Of a stretch of DNA of 57,911 nt, positions 29,019 to 37,632 are shown piece by piece. The DNA is taken from contig NZ_AMRG01000017.1 in assembly GCF_000299895.1 (NCBI RefSeq), positions 1 through 57,911 on the forward strand, written 5' to 3'. Origin of the DNA: Idiomarina xiamenensis 10-D-4 (GTDB lineage: Bacteria > Pseudomonadota > Gammaproteobacteria > Enterobacterales > Alteromonadaceae). The position numbers and the translations under genes were made by a program. Position 1 is the first letter of the stretch. The number at the start of each line of letters is the position of its first letter. The notes beneath the pieces were generated by a model that saw only the letters and a list, made by a program, of their open reading frames with translations, made no database searches and had not been told where the DNA came from.

Positions 29019-30107
29019 TCACTGGTTACTGCCTAAGTAGTTACTGACTGCTTGCTGCCACTCGTTGGTGGCAGTGATATCGAGTAGCGATCGGTTTATT
29101 TGCTCGCGTAGCGGGCTATCTTCGGCAACGGCGAAAGCATAATCTTGTTGCATGAAGACATTGGGTAATACTCGTAAGCTAGCGTCGCTGTATTGACGCA
29201 CTAAATACTTTAACAAGGGCGCGTCATAAACCACCGCATCGACCTCGTTTCGCTGCAAGGCTTGCAGCGCTTGTTGCAGGTCTTGATAGTCGCCGCGATA
29301 GCCAATACTGCGGTCGTTTAACCACTCAGCACTATAAGAATCGGGCAAGGTGGCGACACGAAAATTAGCCAAATCTGCCGGTCCTTTGACCGCACTACCG
29401 AGTTGATTAACGGTTAACGACGAGGCAATTGACGCCGTAAAACTCGAAATAATGATCACCGAGGTAAACATCCACACCAGCGCGACTGCACGGCCACCGG
29501 TAGTTCGTGGCGACTTATCACCATAACCGACGGTGGTCATGGTCACCGCTGCCCACCAAAAGCCAGCGCCGATCCCGCGCCAGCTATTGCGTTGGAATTC
29601 ATCCTCATTATGGCGTCGTTCGAACAACCACACAAGCCAACCCGATAGCAATAAAATCCCAATCAGCGCGGTCAGTGCGCTAACGAAGTCCCAACTAAAG
29701 AAGCGGGTGATCACCAACCACCATGTCGGTTGCTGTTCAGACTTAACCGCAATGCCTAACCCGGCATTAAAAAACGGTTGGGTAAAATCTAACAGCTGTT
29801 CGCGCTCGGCGGTCACATAAATTGCGCCGACACCGACATCAAATCGTTGCTCGGCCACGCCCGCTAACACATCTGCTAATGAGGTTTTATGATAGCTGTA
29901 CTGCCAGCCCTGTTGCTGTGCGATTTGTTCCCATAGTTGAATGCTCAGGCCATGGTAATTACCTTGCGCATCTTGCATAACAAAAGGCGGATTTTCACGC
30001 ACGGCTACCTGCAACGATTGTGCCTGTACTAGCGGCGCTAATAGTAAGCTAAGCAACAGCGCGACGAAGCAACCTTTAGTTTTTTGAAACAATGCGTTAT
30101 CAAGCAT
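29019..30107 (-). CDS. Prokaryotic ionotropic glutamate-receptor-like potassium channel (GluR0 type)
   Basis: The ATG with AAGGA eight bases upstream gives 362 residues. The signal peptide ends about residue 30 and the first lobe of an amino-acid-binding domain spans about 31-125. A channel module (about 126-238) follows, then the second lobe (about 239-362). The pore loop carries the potassium filter TTVGYGD (191-197). The third pore helix ends SFTASIASSLTV (222-233), close to the SYTANLAAFLTV gating motif of animal glutamate receptors. A binding domain interrupted by a K+ pore defines GluR0-type channels. An extracellular amino acid probably opens the channel. A longer frame to 30161 has no supporting signal. 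Confidence 0.93.
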   Translation of the reverse strand: MLDNALFQKTKGCFVALLLSLLLAPLVQAQSLQVAVRENPPFVMQDAQGNYHGLSIQLWEQIAQQQGWQYSYHKTSLADVLAGVAEQRFDVGVGAIYVTAEREQLLDFTQPFFNAGLGIAVKSEQQPTWWLVITRFFSWDFVSALTALIGILLLSGWLVWLFERRHNEDEFQRNSWRGIGAGFWWAAVTMTTVGYGDKSPRTTGGRAVALVWMFTSVIIISSFTASIASSLTVNQLGSAVKGPADLANFRVATLPDSYSAEWLNDRSIGYRGDYQDLQQALQALQRNEVDAVVYDAPLLKYLVRQYSDASLRVLPNVFMQQDYAFAVAEDSPLREQINRSLLDITATNEWQQAVSNYLGSNQ

Positions 30108-30139
30108 CCTCGACATCCTTGTGGTGGCTGAAGTGGTAA

Positions 30140-30160
30140 CGAAACGTTTCGAGTATAGCA
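30140..30160 (-). promoter_or_regulatory. Extended -10 promoter with a LacI-type palindrome, before the GluR0 gene
   Basis: On the minus strand TGC-TATACT (30160-30152) reads as an extended -10 element; no good -35 is visible. Directly downstream is the perfect 12-base palindrome CGAAACGTTTCG (30151-30140). Its centre would lie near the transcription start, the position of a repressor site. CG-AAACGTTT-CG resembles operators of LacI-family regulators such as RbsR or PurR; no such regulator gene is in the window. Confidence 0.45.
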
Positions 30161-30241
30161 CGTAAAATCAATCACAAAGCCGCGCGCCGAGTGTGGATAT
30201 CGGCGCCGTGGCAGGTTATTCGGAGGTCAACTTGGCTGGCA

Positions 30242-31732
30242 TTATGATTGGCGTAGTTTGTGCTTCAATACTTTACCGTTAGCATTGCGTGGTAGGTCAT
30301 CGACGAAGCTATATAAACGTGGGTGTTTGTAGCTCGCGAGGTGTTCGGCTATGTAGGTTTTCAAAGCGTTTTCGGTGTCGCTGGCGTTGGCTTCGGGCAC
30401 TAACATGATCACCGCTTTAACGCTTTCTCCCCATTCCTCATGAGGTATCCCGATCACGGCGACTTCTTGTACGCTGGGATGGTTACTCAAAACCTCCTCG
30501 ACTTCGCGCGGATAGACATTTACACCACCGCTGATAATGAGGTCTTTTTTGCGATCTTTTATCCAGTAAAAGCCATCGTCATCCTGCACCGCGATATCAC
30601 CGGTTTTTAACCAGCCCGCCTCGCTATAGCTGGCGCTAGTGGCCGCAGGATTACGCCAGTACTCACGCATCAGGCCTTCGCCGCGCAGCTCGATTTCGCC
30701 AGCCTCACCCGGGGCTACGGCTTGTTGCTGGTCATCGACAAGACGGATCTCGGTATTTAGCGCCGCGCGTTTGCCGATTGAGCCAGCCTTGGTTAAACCG
30801 TGCTCTGGAAACAATAACGTACCGGTTGGACCGGCTTCGGTTAACCCATAAACGCAGTAAAACTGATCGCTGGCAAAGGCCTGTTGCACCTGTTTGGCTT
30901 GTGCTGGCGACATCGGTCCGCCGCCATAAATCCAGTGACTCATGGAGGACAAATCAGTGGTCGCGATAGCCGGATGTTGCGCGGTTAGCAAATAGGCAAC
31001 CGGGGCACCAAAAAAGTGTGTAGTGCGATACTTGGCGACATGGGTTAGCAGAATATCGGGACTAAAACTGCTCGCGACGACCTGACAACAACCGACCATG
31101 GTGCCTGCCACCAAGCTCAAATGTAACGGCGCCGAATGGGTAAAAGGCATCAAATTCAGCAGACGGCTTTCGGGACGATACTGCATTTCTACGGCAAACA
31201 TGGTGGCAACGGCAATTAGCGCTTGATGCTGAAACAGCACACCCTTAGGGCGACCAGTGGTGCCAGAGGTATAAATAATGGCGCAGTTATCGCTGCTGCT
31301 ATGTTGTGCTTCGATAGCCTCGGCGGCATACGCCGCGAGTTGTTGTTGAGGTTGGTTCAGTAACAAACAGGGCACGGTGTCAGTGAGTGCGGCTAACGGC
31401 TGTTGCGTGAGCTCGCAACTGATCACACAGCGAGCCTTAGCATCGCCCAAAATATAATCCAATTCGGCGCTGGTCAGTTTAACGTTTATCGGCACCACGA
31501 TAGCTTGCAGGCGAATGACGGCAAAGTAGGCGATCACAAAGGCGGCACTATTAGGCAGTAACAAGGCGACTCGATCGCCCTTACCGACTTGATAGTCTTG
31601 GCGCAGGCAATGTGCCATTTGGTTAACCAAGGTATCCAATTGCTGCCAGTTTAAGTGTGTGTCTTCGCTCAGCAGCGCGTCAGCGTTGGCGTATTTACGG
31701 CCATTACGAGCAACATAATCGGCAATATTCAT
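30242..31732 (-). CDS. AMP-forming acyl-CoA ligase
   Basis: This 496-residue ANL-superfamily enzyme activates a carboxylic acid with ATP and CoA. Motifs are YTSGTTGRPKGV (P-loop, about 155-166), YGLTEAGPTG, and the hinge GWLKTGDIAVQDDDGFYWIKD followed by RKKDLIISGGVNVYPREVE. The catalytic lysine is in NANGKVLKHKL near the end. It is encoded after the AidB-like dehydrogenase and the TetR regulator, so the acid is probably a fatty or branched-chain acid degraded by this operon. The chain length cannot be read. Confidence 0.92.
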   Translation of the reverse strand: MNIADYVARNGRKYANADALLSEDTHLNWQQLDTLVNQMAHCLRQDYQVGKGDRVALLLPNSAAFVIAYFAVIRLQAIVVPINVKLTSAELDYILGDAKARCVISCELTQQPLAALTDTVPCLLLNQPQQQLAAYAAEAIEAQHSSSDNCAIIYTSGTTGRPKGVLFQHQALIAVATMFAVEMQYRPESRLLNLMPFTHSAPLHLSLVAGTMVGCCQVVASSFSPDILLTHVAKYRTTHFFGAPVAYLLTAQHPAIATTDLSSMSHWIYGGGPMSPAQAKQVQQAFASDQFYCVYGLTEAGPTGTLLFPEHGLTKAGSIGKRAALNTEIRLVDDQQQAVAPGEAGEIELRGEGLMREYWRNPAATSASYSEAGWLKTGDIAVQDDDGFYWIKDRKKDLIISGGVNVYPREVEEVLSNHPSVQEVAVIGIPHEEWGESVKAVIMLVPEANASDTENALKTYIAEHLASYKHPRLYSFVDDLPRNANGKVLKHKLRQS

Positions 31733-31748
31733 AGCGGCATCCTTAACC

Positions 31749-33437
31749 TTAAGCGTGATGTGGTGCGGCGCGTGTAATAATGGCGCGACAATCGGCAGAG
31801 GTTGTTAGGCTGCCGTAGTTCAAACCGCAATAGGCGCCGACACCGGCTTGTAAGCGGCTACCGACAAAGGCGTCAGCAACGGCGGCAGGAGCATGTTGGA
31901 TAAGTAGCGCAGCTTGCAACGCTAATGCCATGCTATCGGCCACTTGCCGGGCGCGATATTCCAGTGTCTCGCGGTCGTTAAATTGTTGTTTAAGCCCTCG
32001 TACAAAGGCGTCAAAGGTGGCATTGCCAGCAGCGCCTTTCAGCTCATCAAAATAGGCATCGAGTACCGCTGGCTGACGCGCTATGGCACGTAAAATGTCG
32101 AGACACTGGACATTACCACTGCCTTCCCAAATAGCATTTACCGGCGCCTCGCGATACAACCGCGGCATAATATGTGTTTCCATCACGCCGCTGCCACCAA
32201 TGACCTCCATAGCTTCGTAGGCGTGATTTGGCGTACGTTTACAAATCCAGTACTTACCGACAGCGGTGGCGATACGCGCCAGTAAACGCTCGTGCTCGTC
32301 GTCTGGGTTATCCATCGCCCGCGCCATGCGCATCATATAAGTCATTGCCGCTTCGCTTTCTAAGGCCAGATCGGCAAGTAAGTTCTGCATCAACGGTTGT
32401 TCGCTCAGTTTGGCGCCAAAGGCTTGGCGTTGACTGGCATGATGGATGGCCTGCGCGGTGGCTTGCCGCATACCGGCTGCGGAGCCGATCATGCAGTCGT
32501 AGCGGGTGGTGGCGACCATTTCGATAATGGTGCGTACACCACGACCCGGCTCGCCTACACGCCAGGCTAATGCGCCGCGCAGTTCGACTTCGCTGGAAGC
32601 ATTGGCGACGTTACCCATCTTGTCTTTTAATTGTTGGATTTGTAAGGCATTTTTACTGCCATCGGGGCGCCACCGGGGTACTAGAAAGCAGGTTAAACCC
32701 GGCTCGGTTTGCGCCAACACCAAAAAAGCATCACACATCGGTGCCGAGACAAACCACTTATGCCCGACTAATTCATACAGTTCACCACGCGCGTCGCTGC
32801 CCACGGGGTAAGCGCGCGTTGTATTTTGTCGCACATCCGAACCGCCTTGTTTTTCGGTCATCGCCATCCCGATAGTCACGCCCTGCTTATCGACATCGGG
32901 GCAATTACGCGGGTCGTAGTGATAAGCGGTAATTTTGTCCTGCCAGTAGGCCGCTAACGACGGTTGGTGTTGTAACGCTGGAATAGCAGCAAAGGTCATG
33001 GTGATCGGGCAGCCGTGCGCGGCCTCGACTTGGGTTTGCAGGTAGTATTTTGCCGCTCGTGCAACGTGTGCACCGGGTTTGGGTTGTCGCCAAGGACTGC
33101 TGTGTAAACCGGCTTCAATCGATGCCTTCATGAGCGTGTGGTAGCTGGGGTGAAAGTCGATTTGGTCAATCCGATGACCATAGCGATCATGAGTTTTCAA
33201 TTGTGGTTTCTGGGCATTGGCTTGAAAGCCTAAGGCTATGGTGTCCGCCCGCCCGGTGACGGCGCCAAACTCATGAATTTGTGGTTCAGCCCAGCCGGCA
33301 CCTTCGCGCTTCACTGCGGCTTGTAAGGCCTTATCGGCTTGATAAGGATTATAATTTTCCAATGCTTGTGGCTGGTTTAATACACGATGAGTGCACGCAC
33401 CATAGCGATCTTGCATGGGGTATATCAGATCAGTCAT
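31749..33437 (-). CDS. AidB-like acyl-CoA dehydrogenase
   Basis: This 562-residue flavoprotein matches the AidB / isovaleryl-CoA dehydrogenase-like branch of the acyl-CoA dehydrogenase family along its full length. It has the start VLNQPQALENYNPY, VKREGAGW, CPITMTFAAIPAL, GMAMTEKQGGSDVRQNTTRA, YRLVGHKWF-like LVGHKWFVSAP, and the C-terminal EAMEVIGGSGVMETHIMPRL and IWEGSGNVQCLDILRA. E. coli AidB is an alkylation-response protein with weak dehydrogenase activity. Here the adjacent acyl-CoA ligase suggests a catabolic role. Its start overlaps the end of tetR by eight bases. Confidence 0.92.
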   Translation of the reverse strand: MTDLIYPMQDRYGACTHRVLNQPQALENYNPYQADKALQAAVKREGAGWAEPQIHEFGAVTGRADTIALGFQANAQKPQLKTHDRYGHRIDQIDFHPSYHTLMKASIEAGLHSSPWRQPKPGAHVARAAKYYLQTQVEAAHGCPITMTFAAIPALQHQPSLAAYWQDKITAYHYDPRNCPDVDKQGVTIGMAMTEKQGGSDVRQNTTRAYPVGSDARGELYELVGHKWFVSAPMCDAFLVLAQTEPGLTCFLVPRWRPDGSKNALQIQQLKDKMGNVANASSEVELRGALAWRVGEPGRGVRTIIEMVATTRYDCMIGSAAGMRQATAQAIHHASQRQAFGAKLSEQPLMQNLLADLALESEAAMTYMMRMARAMDNPDDEHERLLARIATAVGKYWICKRTPNHAYEAMEVIGGSGVMETHIMPRLYREAPVNAIWEGSGNVQCLDILRAIARQPAVLDAYFDELKGAAGNATFDAFVRGLKQQFNDRETLEYRARQVADSMALALQAALLIQHAPAAVADAFVGSRLQAGVGAYCGLNYGSLTTSADCRAIITRAAPHHA

Positions 33438-34080
33438 CAGCGTTCTCCTGAATTAAGCGATGCGTGGTCGCCGTCGAGTATGGCGCGGCGAGTAAGCCGC
33501 GTAGACAAAACTGCACAATGTCATCGACCACGGTAGTCGACGGTTGTGGCGTATTGGCTTCGGTGTGTCGACTAACTTGTGCGAGCGGACCAATTAGGGC
33601 CTCGGCAATCGCGCCAACAATGGCCGTGCTGCTGAGTTGCGCATTCTGTGCCGGAAGTTGCTGGTTATCGATGCCGCGTTGAATGCTGGTAGCGAACAGT
33701 TCAGCATATTGCTGACGAAACTGTAAGCGTTGCTGATCCACAGCCGCTTCCACCGGTTCGGCAATCAGCGCCCAAGCTAATGTCGGCGCACGCAGTGCGC
33801 GCTGGGCAAAGACGTTGAGTGCATGAGCAATTTGTGCGGGTGCTGCTGCACTCACGGTCAACGCTTGCGCCACTTGCGCTACCTCAATGCGGGTCGCACG
33901 TTTAAAGACCTCGGCAGCCAACTGTTCTTTGGCTGGAAAATAGCGATATAAAGTGCCGGTGGCGACGCCCGCGTGATTGGCTAATTGCTGCATTTGTAAA
34001 CCGCTAAAACCAGCGCTAGCGACCAGTTGCTGCGCGCAAATCAGCAGATGTTCGCGGGTCGCGGCTTTGCGATCGCGCAT
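33430..34080 (-). CDS. TetR family transcriptional regulator of the acyl-CoA operon
   Basis: A 216-residue protein with the N-terminal TetR helix-turn-helix (LQMQQLANHAGVATGTLYRYF, residues about 27-46) and a helical ligand domain. It is the first gene of tetR-dehydrogenase-ligase and overlaps the dehydrogenase by eight bases. A 14-base palindrome lies 68 bases upstream between promoter elements, so autorepression released by an acyl-CoA is likely. A GTG eight codons earlier is an alternative start; neither has a strong ribosome site. Confidence 0.9.
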   Translation of the reverse strand: MRDRKAATREHLLICAQQLVASAGFSGLQMQQLANHAGVATGTLYRYFPAKEQLAAEVFKRATRIEVAQVAQALTVSAAAPAQIAHALNVFAQRALRAPTLAWALIAEPVEAAVDQQRLQFRQQYAELFATSIQRGIDNQQLPAQNAQLSSTAIVGAIAEALIGPLAQVSRHTEANTPQPSTTVVDDIVQFCLRGLLAAPYSTATTHRLIQENADD

Positions 34081-34147
34081 TTTATGGGTTTCTCGGTAAG
34101 CCACGGGCTGTCGTCACGTTGTTGATTAAGTCACAATAGCTAAAGAA

Positions 34148-34172
34148 TGAATCTAGATTCACTTTTTGTCAA
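34148..34172 (-). promoter_or_regulatory. tetR promoter with palindromic operator
   Basis: On the minus strand a consensus -35 TTGACA (34172-34167) is followed at 17 bases by a weak -10 CATTCT (34149-34144). Between them lies the perfect 14-base palindrome TGAATCTAGATTCA (34161-34148). A dimeric TetR repressor bound there would block polymerase, so this is very likely the operator of the downstream tetR-dehydrogenase-ligase operon. Confidence 0.65.
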
Positions 34173-34318
34173 ACGAGTTTCTAGGGCAGCGCTACAGAGC
34201 CGGTTTGGTGGGGTAAAACCAGCGAATTGATAGCTCTGCGCTGGTGACAAGGGATAATGATTCGGTTAGTATTCGTGATATTATAACGTATCATTATTGC
34301 CGGGTTGGAGTCGGGCGC

Positions 34319-35464
34319 ATGAGCACTGAAACGATAGTTAAACGCATCAATAGCATCGACGCCATGCGTGGTTTGGTCATTTTACTGATGCTGTTAGATC
34401 ACGTGCGGGAGCGGTTTTTTCTGCATATGCAGGTCAGCGATCCGATGCTGATCAGCGAAACCTCCGCTAGTCTGTTTTGGAGTCGTTTTGCGGCGCACTT
34501 TTGCGCACCGATATTCATTTTTTTAACCGGCCTATCGGCGTGGCTTTTCGCCCAATCACGGCAGTTCGACTTAACCCAAACACGCCAGTTTTTGTGGCGC
34601 CGTGGTCTATTTTTGCTGCTGCTAGAAGTCACCTTGGTGACGTTTTCTTGGATGGGTAGCTATCACACCATTTGGTTGCAGGTCATTTGGGCCATTGGCC
34701 TGTGCATGCTGGTGCTGGCAGTTTGCGTCAATTGGCCGCGCTGGCTGCTATTGAGCGTGGGTCTGTTACTCGTAGGTGGACACAATCTGCTGACGCCCAT
34801 TAATCTGCAGCCTGAGCAATGGGGCTATAGTCTGTGGACGATATTACATGACCGCGGCTGGTTACTGACCGATGCTGCCGTAAACATTAAAGTCAGTTAT
34901 CCGGTATTGCCTTGGATTGGTGTGATCTTGTTGGGCTACGCCGCTGGACCCTTATATGCGAAACAACAGCCAGCGGCGCAACGTCTGCGTTGGCTATTAT
35001 GGCTGGGGATCGGCTGTTTACTGGCTTTTGCGCTATTACGCGGCGGCAACCTATACGGCGAAACACTGCCCTGGCAAATGATGGATAGCGTTGCGCAGAC
35101 GTTGATGTCGGTGTTCAATGTGACCAAATATCCGCCATCGCTTAACTTTTTATTAGTCACCTTAGGCGTTATGTTCATCGCCTTAGCGTTACTAGAAAAA
35201 TATAACAGCCGGTTAAACAATTACTTATCCATATACGGCGGCGCGCCGATGTTCTTTTATCTTTTGCACCTATACCTGTTGCTGGCGTTATACCAATTAG
35301 CGCTCGCCTACTTCGGTGCTAATCAGGGCGATTACTTTGGTGTCGATAGCATGGCGCAGGTGTGGTTGATCAGCGCCTTGTTAGCCTTCGCGTTGTATTG
35401 GCCGACACGCAGGTTTGCACAATACAAGCGCGCCAGCCGACAAGCCTGGATCAAGTATCTGTAA
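34319..35464 (+). CDS. DUF1624 / HGSNAT-like multipass membrane protein
   Basis: A 381-residue protein with about ten hydrophobic segments. It opens with the family block RINSIDAMRGLVILLMLLDH, in which R and the DH pair are typical of DUF1624 and heparan-alpha-glucosaminide N-acetyltransferase-like proteins. PIFIFLTGLSAWLF, VLPWIGVILLGYAAG and the late FFYLLHLYLLL are further matches. Such proteins are thought to move acetyl groups across the membrane to sugars. The chosen ATG follows GGAG by eight bases; a frame 25 codons longer has no site. Acceptor unknown. Confidence 0.87.
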   Translation: MSTETIVKRINSIDAMRGLVILLMLLDHVRERFFLHMQVSDPMLISETSASLFWSRFAAHFCAPIFIFLTGLSAWLFAQSRQFDLTQTRQFLWRRGLFLLLLEVTLVTFSWMGSYHTIWLQVIWAIGLCMLVLAVCVNWPRWLLLSVGLLLVGGHNLLTPINLQPEQWGYSLWTILHDRGWLLTDAAVNIKVSYPVLPWIGVILLGYAAGPLYAKQQPAAQRLRWLLWLGIGCLLAFALLRGGNLYGETLPWQMMDSVAQTLMSVFNVTKYPPSLNFLLVTLGVMFIALALLEKYNSRLNNYLSIYGGAPMFFYLLHLYLLLALYQLALAYFGANQGDYFGVDSMAQVWLISALLAFALYWPTRRFAQYKRASRQAWIKYL

Positions 35465-35469
35465 GTTGC

Positions 35470-36390
35470 TTAGGCGGTCGCTCGACGTCGCCGCAAGCGT
35501 TGCCACAGCGGTGCCAGCATCAAGCCGCTCAGCACAATGACCATGCCTAACAGTTGGATGGCGGTCAGAGGTTGGCCTAGCAGCAATGCTGTCAGGGCGG
35601 AGAATACTGGCACTAAGTTAAAGAATAAAGAGGCCGTTGCCGGACCCAGTACTTTGACGCCGTTAAGCCATAATAAATAACCCAGCACGGTAGCAAAGAT
35701 ACTGACATAAAGTACGCCTGCGGTCGCTGTCCAACTCAAGTTAGCCAAAGCTGCAACGGGATGGCTGGCGCTTTGCGCAAGGCTCATTAACAGCAGCGCG
35801 CCACAACCGGCTAGCATACTCAGTAGAGTAAAGGGCAACAGCGCCAACCAACGCGAGATATATTGACTACAGACGGTATAAGCACTCCATGCCAACATAC
35901 CTAAAATCACTAGCTGGTCGCCGTGATTAAACTGCAATTGCAGTAAACGTTGCAGTTGGCCGTCGGTAATGACTAACAGTACGCCCAGTAGCGCCAGCGC
36001 GATGCCGAGGCCTTGTGGCAGGGTGAGCCAGCGTTTTTGGATGATAGCCACTAGCAGGTTAGTTACCAGTGGGCTTAACGCCATGATCAACGCTCCATTG
36101 GTGGCGGCGGTTTGCGTTAAACCGGTAAATAAGGCCCAATTAAATGCGCCAATACCGACGACACCGGCAACGATGACTAACGCCCACTGCGCCAGGCTTA
36201 AGCGTGTTATGCGCTCACGCCGGTAGAGCATATACAAGGCTAACAGGCTGGCGGCGATAACAAAGCGCCAGATGGCCAGCGATAAGCCGTCCATTTCGTT
36301 CAGCACAAACTTAGCAACTGGAAAGGTACTGCCCCAAAAGAACGCGCAGATAAACAGCATCAACACGGTACCGCGTGAACTTTCACTCAT
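35470..36390 (-). CDS. EamA family (DMT) metabolite exporter
   Basis: A 306-residue ten-helix transporter with two EamA halves: FFWGSTFPVAKFVLNEMDGLSLAIWRFV-type start (residues about 13-40), the INWALFTGL-like FNWALFTGLTQT, and LGPATASLFFNLVPVFSAL in the second half. It is divergent from a LysR regulator gene with an 88-base gap, the usual layout of a regulated exporter. Substrate unknown, probably an amino acid or metabolite. Confidence 0.91.
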   Translation of the reverse strand: MSESSRGTVLMLFICAFFWGSTFPVAKFVLNEMDGLSLAIWRFVIAASLLALYMLYRRERITRLSLAQWALVIVAGVVGIGAFNWALFTGLTQTAATNGALIMALSPLVTNLLVAIIQKRWLTLPQGLGIALALLGVLLVITDGQLQRLLQLQFNHGDQLVILGMLAWSAYTVCSQYISRWLALLPFTLLSMLAGCGALLLMSLAQSASHPVAALANLSWTATAGVLYVSIFATVLGYLLWLNGVKVLGPATASLFFNLVPVFSALTALLLGQPLTAIQLLGMVIVLSGLMLAPLWQRLRRRRATA

Positions 36391-36478
36391 ATTTTTACCC
36401 CGTTTATCGTTAGGGTGCTAGTCTATAAGTTCCAATTAGCGTTTGATATAGGCCTTTGTGGCGCATTAGATTCCAAAT

Positions 36479-37381
36479 ATGAAACTTAATTATTCCTTAG
36501 ATGACATGCATCTGTTCTGGCTGGTGGCGCGCTATGGCAGTTTTCGGCAAGCGGCGCAGCAGGCCGGATTGCCGGCGTCGACGTTGAGCCGTCGAATCAA
36601 GCGGCTTGAGCAACAGTTGGCGTTGCGTTTGCTGCACCGCGATGCGCATCGCGTTACCTTGACCGCCTCGGGACAGCAATACTTGCAACGCTGTGGGCCG
36701 TTGTTTGGCGAACTGACCGATATTAGCAGTGAACTTTATCACGAAGTACATGGCGCACGTGGCACCATCCGCATCGCCGCGCCGGTGAATAGCACCCAAC
36801 ACTGGCTGGGACGAGCACTGAATCGCTTTTTACAGCGCTACCCCGACATCGACATTCAACTGACCCTGTCGAACAGCAACATTGATATGAACGCGCAATT
36901 GATCGATATGGTCTTTCGTGTTGGTGACTTACCGCCCTCGGATTGGATTGCCCGACCCTTACTACAGGTGCCATTTATGCTTTACGCCAGTCAGCAACAG
37001 GCAGCCTGGTTACGGTTAACTCACCCGAGTGAATTGGCGCAAGTACCGCTGGTGGTCAGTACTCCCATTACGCATTGGCGTTTGCAACACAAACATACTC
37101 AGGCTCACTATTTATGGGTACCCCAGCCCGCAGCTATTCGCTTAGCCGTGAACGACATCAGTGTCGCTAGCCAAGCGGTTGCAGACGGTATCGGTGTCGG
37201 CTTTTTACCCTTATCAATGACCACCGCACTGCGTGACAGCGGTGAGCTACAGGCGATTATGAGCGACTGGATCGGACAACCAAGGCTGATCCACATGCTC
37301 TATCGTGATCGTGATAACTTACCGCAACGGGTGCGCCTGCTTATCGACTTCATGCTGGCCTATACGCGCGAGCTTGGATAG
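36479..37381 (+). CDS. LysR family transcriptional regulator
   Basis: This 300-residue regulator has a winged helix-turn-helix (YGSFRQAAQQAGLPASTLSRR, residues about 18-38) and RIKRLEQQLALRLLHR and VTLTASGQQY. A periplasmic-binding-like effector domain follows (about 90-295), with RIAAPVNSTQHWLGRALNRFL. It is divergent from the EamA exporter and probably controls it by binding in the 88-base gap. The ligand is not readable. Confidence 0.93.
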   Translation: MKLNYSLDDMHLFWLVARYGSFRQAAQQAGLPASTLSRRIKRLEQQLALRLLHRDAHRVTLTASGQQYLQRCGPLFGELTDISSELYHEVHGARGTIRIAAPVNSTQHWLGRALNRFLQRYPDIDIQLTLSNSNIDMNAQLIDMVFRVGDLPPSDWIARPLLQVPFMLYASQQQAAWLRLTHPSELAQVPLVVSTPITHWRLQHKHTQAHYLWVPQPAAIRLAVNDISVASQAVADGIGVGFLPLSMTTALRDSGELQAIMSDWIGQPRLIHMLYRDRDNLPQRVRLLIDFMLAYTRELG

Positions 37382-37564
37382 CTATCGCCTTTGCGACTAT
37401 GACTTATATGAAAGGCTGACATGATTTGTTACCGATATCTGCGTTGATTAACAGTACTTTTTATCGCTCTTGGTTATGCTATTTCATAAACTAAGCGTAT
37501 CCAATGTTGCTCACGGCTAACGGATACGGTATTAAAAGATGAGTATTAGTTTTATTACATGTTA

Positions 37565-37592
37565 TTAACAAGGTGCTCATGGCTGCTATTAT
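37565..37592 (+). promoter_or_regulatory. Sigma-70-like promoter of the vWA/ExbB envelope operon
   Basis: TTAACA (37565-37570) and TATTAT (37587-37592) each differ by one base from the -35 and -10 consensus and are 16 bases apart. Transcription would start near 37600, about 33 bases before the first ATG of the eight-gene operon. This is the only promoter-like pair I could find in the 251-base gap after the LysR gene; it was read by eye. Confidence 0.5.
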
Positions 37593-37632
37593 GTTCGACG
37601 TCGAGTGACGCCGAACGGGACCGACGAATGAT

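Noticed and set aside
34254-34297. ATAATGAT and ATCATTAT, perfect 8-base arms 28 bases apart, as a Fur box for the DUF1624 gene.
   Set aside because: Only the outer halves resemble Fur half-sites and the 28-base spacing does not fit a Fur dimer; the stretch is AT-rich.
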